Of a DNA stretch of 27,035 bases, positions 21,694-27,035 are shown piece by piece. The DNA is from an uncultured Saprospiraceae bacterium (GTDB lineage: Bacteria > Bacteroidota > Bacteroidia > Chitinophagales > Saprospiraceae): assembly GCA_937967535.1 (NCBI GenBank), contig CALCMV010000096.1, positions 1 through 27,035 on the forward strand, read 5' to 3'. The notes beneath the pieces were generated by a model. That model worked only from the letters and a program-made list of their open reading frames with translations, ran no database searches and was not told the origin of the DNA. Position numbers and translations under genes: made by a program. Position 1 is the stretch's first letter. Each line of letters opens with the position of its first letter.

Positions 21694-23121
21694 ATGAAAA
21701 AATACGATGTAGTGATAGTTGGTGCAGGGCTTTCGGGCATTGCGGCGGCATACCACATTCAGGATAAATGCCCGGACAAGAGCTATACGGTACTCGAAGC
21801 ACGCAACTCGATGGGCGGGACTTGGGATTTATTCAAATATCCGGGGATACGCTCCGATTCGGATATGTATACGCTTGGGTATTCGTTCAGTCCGTGGAAA
21901 AATCCGAAGGCAATAGCGGATGGTTCGGCGATTTTGAGTTACATTAAAGAGACGGCACGTAAGTTTGGCATTGACCAAAAAATACAATATGATAGCAAGG
22001 TAGTGAATGCGAATTGGTCGTCGGACGAGCAAGTGTGGACGATAAAGATTGAAGGCGACAAGGAGGAGATTCGATGCAATTTCCTGTTTATGTGTAGCGG
22101 TTATTATTCTTATGAAAGCGGCTATACGCCTCCGTATCCGAATAGCGAATCTTTTGCAGGACCTATTCTGCATCCGCAAAAATGGGATGCTTCATTAGAT
22201 TATACGGATAAAAATGTGGTCATCATCGGTAGCGGGGCAACTGCAGTAACACTCGTACCCGAAATGTCGAAAAAAGCCCGAAAAGTAACGATGCTCCAAC
22301 GCTCCCCCTCCTACATCCTAAACCTGCCAAGTGAGGATAAATTTGCTAATTTTTTCAAAAAAATACTGTCTGCCAAAACCGCGCATAAAATTGCCCGTTG
22401 GAAGAATATTTTTATGAGTATGTTTTTGTATAAAATGGCAAGAAGCCGACCCGATGGCGTGCGTAATTGGTTGAAAAAAGAAGCTAAAAAAACGATTGGG
22501 GAGCGTTATAATGATGCTGATTTTGACCCGACCTACAATCCCTGGGACCAACGCCTTTGCCTGATTCCCGATAATGATTTGTTTGATGCCATTCGCGAGG
22601 AACGGGTAGATATTGTGACGGATACGATTAAGGAATTTACACCCGAAGGCATTTGTCTCAATTCCAACAAGCTGCTTCCCGCAGATATTATCGTGTCGGC
22701 TACGGGCTTGAAACTCGAACTGTTTGGCGGCATGAAAATACAGCAGGACGGACAAACGATGGACTTGTCGCAAGAACACGCATACAGGGGCGTGATGTTG
22801 AGCAATACACCAAATTTTGCCTTCGCCACAGGCTATACCAATGCTTCGTGGACGCTAAAGGCAGATTTGAATTGTCTTTTTGTGACACGCATCCTCAATC
22901 ACATGGATGCGAAGGGTTTGCGGGTCTGTGTGCCGCGATATGACGCTAGTATTGGTTCGGAAAAACTCATTAACCTTGATTCCGGTTATATCAATCGAGC
23001 CAATGACATCCTGCCAAAACAAGGCGCGAAAAAACCATGGAAAGTGCATCAAAATTATCTGAAAGACCTCCGATCGCTCAAATACGGTACGGTGAAAGGA
23101 GAGGAATTGGAGTATAAGTAG
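21694..23121 (+). CDS. Type I Baeyer-Villiger-type flavin monooxygenase (EthA-like)
   Basis: A 475-aa FAD- and NADPH-dependent monooxygenase. It has the N-terminal FAD Rossmann motif GAGLSG (residues 10-15), the GGTWDLFKYPGIRSDSDMY stretch (41-59) that is typical of Baeyer-Villiger enzymes, the fingerprint FxGxxxHxxxWD (FAGPILHPQKWD, 154-165) and the second, NADP-binding motif GSGATA (179-184). The Asp at the end of the fingerprint, and the length, resemble the EtaA/EthA group of ketone and thioether oxidisers. These enzymes insert oxygen next to a carbonyl or oxidise sulfur. The physiological substrate cannot be read from the sequence. The gene appears monocistronic. A TTTGATTT-rich stem with a perfect TGTTTTGC-GAA-GCAAAACA hairpin lies in the 100 bp upstream. 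Confidence 0.9.
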   Translation: MKKYDVVIVGAGLSGIAAAYHIQDKCPDKSYTVLEARNSMGGTWDLFKYPGIRSDSDMYTLGYSFSPWKNPKAIADGSAILSYIKETARKFGIDQKIQYDSKVVNANWSSDEQVWTIKIEGDKEEIRCNFLFMCSGYYSYESGYTPPYPNSESFAGPILHPQKWDASLDYTDKNVVIIGSGATAVTLVPEMSKKARKVTMLQRSPSYILNLPSEDKFANFFKKILSAKTAHKIARWKNIFMSMFLYKMARSRPDGVRNWLKKEAKKTIGERYNDADFDPTYNPWDQRLCLIPDNDLFDAIREERVDIVTDTIKEFTPEGICLNSNKLLPADIIVSATGLKLELFGGMKIQQDGQTMDLSQEHAYRGVMLSNTPNFAFATGYTNASWTLKADLNCLFVTRILNHMDAKGLRVCVPRYDASIGSEKLINLDSGYINRANDILPKQGAKKPWKVHQNYLKDLRSLKYGTVKGEELEYK

Positions 23122-23123
23122 CA

Positions 23124-23153
23124 GTGAATGAATGAATGAATGAATGAGTGAAT
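23124..23153. repeat. TGAA microsatellite in a convergent gap
   Basis: About five tandem TGAA units followed by TGAGTGAAT, in the 46 bp between the monooxygenase stop codon and the stop codon of the DUF2199 gene. Similar GAATGA words occur at 19390-19411 and 23699-23711. Confidence 0.7.
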
Positions 23154-23167
23154 CTTTTGCCAGAAGT

Positions 23168-23683
23168 TCAATTATAATATCCCGTATTCCGCAACATTTC
23201 TTCCACTCGTCTTTCGGCTTCCTGCTTCGTAATTCCGGCATAATAATCTCTTACAAATTGATGGTCAAAACCCTCGCGCGGTATGATTTCCGGTCTTTGA
23301 TTATCCGACTTGGTTTGTACAGTAGTCGGTATCTGCAAGGTATTTTCGTAACCCGGAATAAAACTCGACAACCAACCAAAATAGGTCGTGATGTGATTGT
23401 CGTCATCAAAATGCGTCAAATAATCCTCAAAACTCTCTTCGCTCAACGATACCCAAAGTCCGTATTCCAAATCTCCGCAATTATCAATCACCTTTTGCGA
23501 GAGCGTCACTCGTATAAATCGGTCGGTTTGGTCTTCATGATTGATGATACAAAAATCGCTATTTACGCGGGCGATTGTTTGCTTTTCTTCATTCGACAAA
23601 TGAAGATAATGATTCGGTACTTTAAAGGCTATCGCGGGCCACTTATCTTGTAATTCGCCGCAACATTGGCATCGGTACTTCAT
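23168..23683 (-). CDS. DUF2199 family protein
   Basis: A 171-aa soluble protein that begins MKYRCQCCGELQDKWPAIAF, the usual opening of DUF2199 proteins, with a CxCC cluster that could bind zinc. The middle also fits the family: an acidic stretch, INHEDQTDRFIRVTLSQKVID, and then YGLWVSLSEESFEDYLTHF. Family members are scattered among bacteria and have no established function. The C-terminal helix KQEAERRVEEMLRNTGYYN looks like a family variation. The gene is convergent with the monooxygenase gene, and its 5' side is followed by AAAATG-type low-complexity DNA before the DoxX-like gene. Confidence 0.85.
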   Translation of the reverse strand: MKYRCQCCGELQDKWPAIAFKVPNHYLHLSNEEKQTIARVNSDFCIINHEDQTDRFIRVTLSQKVIDNCGDLEYGLWVSLSEESFEDYLTHFDDDNHITTYFGWLSSFIPGYENTLQIPTTVQTKSDNQRPEIIPREGFDHQFVRDYYAGITKQEAERRVEEMLRNTGYYN

Positions 23684-23699
23684 ATTGTTTTATCGCTAT

Positions 23700-23750
23700 G
23701 GAATGAATGAAAATTCAAAATGAAAATGAAAATGAAAATGAAAATTCAAA
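23700..23750. repeat. Short tandem repeat TGAAAA
   Basis: About four TGAAAA units (23721-23744), bracketed by GAAAATTCAAAA words on both sides. It is the 5' flank of the DUF2199 gene and ends in a 21-bp near-copy of a sequence at 20494. Confidence 0.6.
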
Positions 23751-23792
23751 ATTGGTGAACACATTGAACTGATAGCCTAAATTTATTTTGCC

Positions 23793-24152
23793 TTACTTTG
23801 CAAAAGCCCGCCCATCCAAAAACCGCGATACCACCACGAGTACAATTCCCGCTGCTGCCATCGTCCAGCCACCGTCTTGTGCCACCATATGTGCCGTAAA
23901 TGCGAGTACCACATCAAAGAAAATTCCTGCATATGCCCATTCTTTCAGGAAGGCAGATTGACGGCTAAGAATGGCTACGACCGCCAATATTTTAGCTATT
24001 GCAAGCGGATATACGAGATAGGTCGGATAATTTAAATGTTTGAAAAATCCGGCAACCATATCGGGGCTTCTCAGGTACATACTTGCCGAAAATAACATTA
24101 GCGCACAGAGTAAACCCGTGCTTATCCAATAGATGATTTTATTAGCTTTCAT
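23793..24152 (-). CDS. DoxX-like small membrane protein
   Basis: A 119-aa protein with four hydrophobic segments, of DoxX-like type: about residues 6-22 (IIYWISTGLLCALMLFS), then YPLAIAKILAVVAILS, WAYAGIFFDVVLAFTAH and GWTMAAAGIVLVVVSRF. The typical PTYLVYPLAIAK loop after the first helix supports the family. I prefer the ATG at 24152 (MKANKIIYW) to the one nine codons upstream at 24179, because it leaves a normal short cytoplasmic start. Biochemical function is unknown. Members of the superfamily are linked to quinone or thiosulfate redox in some species, but that cannot be transferred here. Confidence 0.82.
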   Translation of the reverse strand: MKANKIIYWISTGLLCALMLFSASMYLRSPDMVAGFFKHLNYPTYLVYPLAIAKILAVVAILSRQSAFLKEWAYAGIFFDVVLAFTAHMVAQDGGWTMAAAGIVLVVVSRFLDGRAFAK

Positions 24153-24256
24153 TAAAAATAATTTTGAATGAGTTTTCAATTTAGAAAATACCTCGCGGCA
24201 ATATAATGAACTTTTTTATCCTTCACCCAAAGGTTTTATTTTATGTGAATCAAAAA

Positions 24257-24877
24257 TCAGTGAATTAAAGAATCGCGAAGCGACTCTTCGTATTGTGGGC
24301 GCGTCCATTCGGTGACTGTCCAGCCGGATTCTTCGGCGATGAAAGTGATGAGTTGGCGAATGTCGTTGGCTTGGTCTTCGGCTTGTAGCATGAGGTCACT
24401 GTTATTGGCTTTTTCGCGGATGAGGTCTTTGGCGGCGGCATTGAGTTTGGTGAGGTCTTCCGGTCCGAAGGAATTGAACAAGCCTTCCTGAATGTCGTAA
24501 TAACTCACATCGCTATCAATTGATAAGACTTCGGGGTCGGGAAAATATCGGATTAGCAATTCGCGCTTAGTCGGGTTTACATCAAATTCCATCTTCTCCA
24601 AATTATAGCCAATTGATACCTTTCCCGTTACTTTCAAAATTGCTTTTTTCCGAAAAATACTAATATCATAACTATAATAATCTTTGTGGTCATACAATTC
24701 CGAAAAATATCCTTCGACGGTAATCATCTTTGCCACACGCTGCACTTTTTCCAACAAAACCGTACCCGAAGCATCCACTACAGTCGCAGCTTTTTCATTC
24801 AAATAATAGCGCATCCCAAAATACCCGCCCGCTAAAGCCACAGCAAGTACAAGTAAAAGATAGAAGAGTTTTTTCAT
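24257..24877 (-). CDS. DUF4230 membrane-anchored protein
   Basis: A 206-aa protein with an N-terminal hydrophobic segment (LFYLLLVLAVALAGGYFGM, about residues 4-22), either a signal anchor or an uncleaved signal peptide, followed by a soluble domain. The order VQRVAKMITVEGYFSELYDHKDY, then KKAILKVTGKVSIGYNLEKMEFDVNPTKRELLIRYFPDPEVLS and a C-terminal helix region (GPEDLTKLNAAAKDLIREKA) matches DUF4230, a family of unknown function common in Bacteroidota. No catalytic residues are recognised. It runs in the same direction as the DoxX-like gene, 104 bp away, so a shared transcript is possible. Confidence 0.84.
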   Translation of the reverse strand: MKKLFYLLLVLAVALAGGYFGMRYYLNEKAATVVDASGTVLLEKVQRVAKMITVEGYFSELYDHKDYYSYDISIFRKKAILKVTGKVSIGYNLEKMEFDVNPTKRELLIRYFPDPEVLSIDSDVSYYDIQEGLFNSFGPEDLTKLNAAAKDLIREKANNSDLMLQAEDQANDIRQLITFIAEESGWTVTEWTRPQYEESLRDSLIH

Positions 24878-25046
24878 AAATGTCGTGATTTGTGATTCGT
24901 TAATTCGTGATTCATGTTTAGGGAAGTCGCAACAAATAATTATGAAATTAATTTAAATTATTATTTATAAAATGTTTGTAATGTTCGTCGTACTTCGTTC
25001 TATGTTGATTTAGAGAAATGTTCACAACTTTTATAATACCTGTTTT

Positions 25047-25117
25047 AGCCACGAATACACTAATTTTTTTACGAATTTATTGATAATTCCCTTGAAATCA
25101 TTCGTGCATTAGTGGCT
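25047..25117. repeat. Imperfect inverted repeat (AGCCACGAAT type)
   Basis: AGCCACGAATACACTAAT at 25047-25064 pairs with ATTCGTGCATTAGTGGCT at 25100-25117, with about 15 of 18 positions complementary. It looks like a palindromic interspersed repeat. No function is visible. Confidence 0.6.
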
Positions 25118-25185
25118 TATAAATGGAAGTACAAATTTAAGCGACGAACCTGAGTAGTTTTCACAAAAATAAATAATTTATTTTT

Positions 25186-25230
25186 CAATAAAAACAAAAA
25201 GCAGTCTCAAACCAAAGGTCAAAGACTGCT
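25186..25230 (-). terminator. Intrinsic terminator of metY
   Basis: Read on the minus strand, AGCAGTCT (25230-25223) and its complement AGACTGCT (25207-25200) form an 8-bp stem, followed at once by TTTTTGTTTTTATTG. The hairpin starts about 25 bp after the metY stop codon. Confidence 0.85.
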
Positions 25231-25255
25231 CAAAGAATTTGGAATTTTGGTGTTT

Positions 25256-26530
25256 CTATTTAGCCGCAGCAAAAGCCTGTTCCAAATCCGCAATAATATC
25301 GTCAATATGTTCGATACCAACGCATAGGCGTAGCAGGTCTTGTGTCACACCTGCATTGGCTTGTTCTTCGACGGTCATTTGCCGATGCGTGGTGGATGCC
25401 GGATGACAAGCAAGCGACTTTGCATCACCGATATTCACCAAACGCTTGAAGAGTTGTAAGGCATCGTAGAATTTTTCCGCTTTTTCATAACCGCCTTTAA
25501 TCCCGAAAGTGAGCAGTGAGGAAGGTTTGCCATTGGTATATTTCTTTGCCAGCGCATGGTATTTGCTACTCTCCAAACCACCATAACGCACCCATTCAAC
25601 TTGCGAGTGACCTTCCAAATACTGCGCTACTGCCATTGCATTATCACAGTGCCGTTCCATACGTAGCGAGAGCGTTTCCAGTCCTTGCAAAATCTGAAAA
25701 GCAGCCATCGCAGAGAGTGCCGAGCCTGTATTTCGGAGTGCAACGGTACGCATCCGTGCGATATAAGCCGCCGGACCAAATGCCTCTGTATAGACCACGC
25801 CATGATATGAAGGTTCGGGCGTACTCATCATCGGGAAGCGGTCAGCATGGGCTGCCCAGTCAAATTTACCGCCATCTACGACCACGCCGCCAATCGTTGT
25901 ACCATGCCCACCTACATACTTGGTCAAGGAGTGTACCACGATGTCTGCCCCATAAGCTATCGGATTGATAAGTGCAGGACTTGCCACCGTATTGTCTACG
26001 ATAAGTGGTATGCCATGTGCATGTGCAGCCTTTGCAAGTGCCTCAATATCAGCGATATTTCCTGCCGGATTTCCGATAGATTCGCAATATACGGCGCGTG
26101 TTTTACTATCAACGTGTTTTGCAATGTCTTCCGCACTATCGCCTTCCGCAAAGCGTACTTCGATGCCTTGTGCGGGCAACATATGTGCAAAAAGTGTATA
26201 ACTTCCACCATACAGTTGTGGTACAGAAACGATATTATCACCCGCCACTGCGAGGTTTAGTATCGAGTAATTGACTGCTGCACTACCCGCACTCACACCG
26301 AGTGCTGCGACACCGCCTTCGAGTGCTGCCATGCGCTCTTCGAGTACGCCTACTGTCGGGTTCATTATCCGGCTGTAAATATTTCCTGCCACTGCGAGAT
26401 TGAATAAATCTGCGCCATGTTGTGCATTATCAAATTCGTAGGCTACCGTCTGATATATCGGTACGGCAACGGATTTTGTGGTAGGTTCGGATTGGTATCC
26501 GCCGTGAATGGCTATCGTTTCCTTTTTCAT
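25256..26530 (-). CDS. metY: O-acetylhomoserine sulfhydrylase (O-acetylhomoserine aminocarboxypropyltransferase)
   Basis: A 424-aa PLP enzyme of the Cys/Met metabolism family. It makes homocysteine from O-acetylhomoserine and sulfide in direct-sulfhydrylation methionine synthesis. The substrate-binding segment YSRIMNPTVGVLEERMAALEGG (residues 52-73) and the PLP lysine in SLTKYVGGHG (Lys204) are intact, as is the LIVDNTVASP segment (176-185) with the PLP-contacting Asp. The length, and the long region before LLTFGIKGG, fit MetY better than MetB or MetC, which are usually shorter by about 40 residues. The C-terminal SLACHPASTTH motif is present. The gene is single, with a clear terminator and an unusual leader that can form two alternative hairpins. 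No homoserine acetyltransferase gene is in the window. Confidence 0.93.
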   Translation of the reverse strand: MKKETIAIHGGYQSEPTTKSVAVPIYQTVAYEFDNAQHGADLFNLAVAGNIYSRIMNPTVGVLEERMAALEGGVAALGVSAGSAAVNYSILNLAVAGDNIVSVPQLYGGSYTLFAHMLPAQGIEVRFAEGDSAEDIAKHVDSKTRAVYCESIGNPAGNIADIEALAKAAHAHGIPLIVDNTVASPALINPIAYGADIVVHSLTKYVGGHGTTIGGVVVDGGKFDWAAHADRFPMMSTPEPSYHGVVYTEAFGPAAYIARMRTVALRNTGSALSAMAAFQILQGLETLSLRMERHCDNAMAVAQYLEGHSQVEWVRYGGLESSKYHALAKKYTNGKPSSLLTFGIKGGYEKAEKFYDALQLFKRLVNIGDAKSLACHPASTTHRQMTVEEQANAGVTQDLLRLCVGIEHIDDIIADLEQAFAAAK

Positions 26531-26554
26531 TTTTGTTTGCTTTTACCTTAGTAT

Positions 26555-26633
26555 AATGCCTCCTGCTTGAATCCCTAACTATATAGCTGAACAAGTGCGG
26601 GGCGCAAAGCAGAGGCATTGCGCTATGTGTTCA
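26555..26633 (-). promoter_or_regulatory. metY: Candidate metY leader RNA with two mutually exclusive hairpins
   Basis: On the metY strand, fold 1 pairs GCGCAA with TTGCGC (26623-26618 with 26607-26602), extended by the outer stem TGAACA/TGTTCA (26633-26628 with 26593-26588). Fold 2 pairs AATGCCTCTGCTT (26619-26607) with AAGCAGGAGGCATT (26568-26555), 13 pairs with one bulge. The two share the segment 26607-26619, so only one can form at a time, and fold 2 buries an AGGAGG sequence 32 nt before the ATG. I do not see the conserved core of the SAM-I or SAM-II riboswitch. Confidence 0.4.
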
Positions 26634-26898
26634 AATAATTTGCAACTTACGAAAATGTTATTTTTTGATATTGTTTTTTGGAATAAAAATAAGAGCATGG
26701 GCATGTTTAAATTTGTGGTAAAAGTAGTTGACACTTTTTTGAAATGTAAAACTCACATTTCTGTTAAATTTTTTCGCGTTCAAAATTTTATTGATTTTCA
26801 ATTAATAATAAATAATTTAAAATTAATATTTTATTAAAATTAATTTTAAAAACCAAATTTTATTTTGAATTAGCTTGTGAAAATTTTGAATTTCAATA

Positions 26899-27035
26899 AG
26901 GGAACTCGCAACAAATAAACCACCCAAACTGCTCGTTCTTTTTCGCTCACTCTGCGTTACAAAAATGGTCATTTATCCCGATAAACTCACATTTTCGCGC
27001 CTTGATTGAGCAAAAAATAACATCGCATTTTGGGT
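26899..27035. repeat. Composite dispersed-repeat region at the window edge
   Basis: This stretch joins motifs seen at two other places: AGGGAACTCGCAACAAATAA (26899-26918), CCAAACTGCTCGTT (compare the right arm of 697-829), GTCATTTATCCCGATAAACT (inverse of 2416-2436) and GAGCAAAAAATAACATCGCA, similar to the left arm of 2331-2510. It continues past the window end. Confidence 0.6.

Larger units (their letters stand above)
24878..25255. other. Intergenic region between metY and the DUF4230 gene
   Basis: No gene seen. It contains AGGGAAGTCGCAACAAATAA (24920-24939), which recurs at 26899-26918 with one change and, in its 3' part, at 739-754. It also holds an AT-rich stretch, an imperfect inverted repeat built on AGCCACGAATACACTAAT (25047-25117) and the metY terminator at the right edge. 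The word AAATGTCGTGATTTGT just upstream of the DUF4230 start also occurs inside both MITE-like copies. Confidence 0.55.
26531..27035. other. AT-rich intergenic region upstream of metY, reaching the window edge
   Basis: No gene supported. The open frame at 26595-26837 reads as AT-rich spacer. The stretch contains the metY leader hairpins (26555-26633), a variant AGAGCATGGGCATGTTTAAA (26692-26711), very AT-rich DNA with TTTAAAATTAAT-type words to 26890, and then the dispersed repeat modules 26899-27035. Confidence 0.55.

Noticed and set aside
24880..24895. AAATGTCGTGATTTGT as a third MITE fragment.
   Set aside because: Only about 15-16 bases match the MITE interior and nothing on either side does, so chance or a shared short word is more likely.
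26531..26700. SAM-I or SAM-II riboswitch before metY.
   Set aside because: I could not find the conserved core of either family by eye, so only the alternative hairpins are reported.

Overview
The window looks like chromosomal DNA from a gliding or surface-active Bacteroidota bacterium. The closest fit by protein style is Saprospiria or a similar lineage, but that assignment is an inference. The evidence is a PorP/SprF-type outer-membrane protein, a giant SprB-repeat adhesin-like protein ending in a gliding-motility-type (CHU_C, type B) type IX secretion C-terminal domain, a bacterial geranylgeranylglyceryl-phosphate synthase homologue, DUF4230 and DUF1569 proteins, and AT-rich intergenic DNA full of small palindromes.

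Layout: 1-691 (+) is the 3' part of a LytTR response regulator whose receiver N-terminus lies outside the window. It converges on a PorP/SprF-like gene (839-1909, -), with a long inverted repeat between them. After about 0.8 kb of non-coding DNA holding a 180-bp inverted repeat come a small hypothetical gene (2704-3195, -) and an M50-metalloprotease-like membrane protein fused to TPR repeats (3173-4339, -), which overlap. A 147-bp near-perfect palindrome (4540-4686) separates these from the dominant feature, one 14-kb gene (4804-18861, -) for a 4685-residue secreted protein. From N to C this protein has a signal peptide, an N-terminal extracellular domain, Ig-like segments, a beta-helix-like part interrupted by very glycine-rich inserts, about 42 SprB-type repeats and a type B sorting domain.

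The right third (19.6-26.5 kb) is ordinary metabolism and unknowns: GGGP synthase-family protein (+), DUF1569/DinB-like protein (+), a type I Baeyer-Villiger-type flavin monooxygenase (+), DUF2199 protein (-), DoxX-like membrane protein (-), DUF4230 protein (-) and O-acetylhomoserine sulfhydrylase metY (-) with a clear intrinsic terminator. A 138-bp sequence occurs twice (19.4 and 21.4 kb) at 136/138 identity. The first copy has long terminal inverted repeats and an 8-bp flanking duplication, so it looks like a MITE.

How the parts may work together: the giant protein carries the sorting signal of type IX cargo, and PorP/SprF-like proteins are the known partners for export of type B cargo such as SprB. 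The 4.8-19 kb gene and the 0.8-1.9 kb gene are therefore plausibly a cargo/partner pair split by two unrelated genes. The most unusual signals are the nested repeat architecture of the giant protein, its Asp-rich repeat subclass, a pair of complementary cysteine losses in neighbouring repeats, the glycine-rich inserts, the MITE-like elements with a dispersed boundary motif, and two mutually exclusive hairpins in the metY leader. No CRISPR array, tRNA, rRNA, phage or complete insertion sequence was seen.
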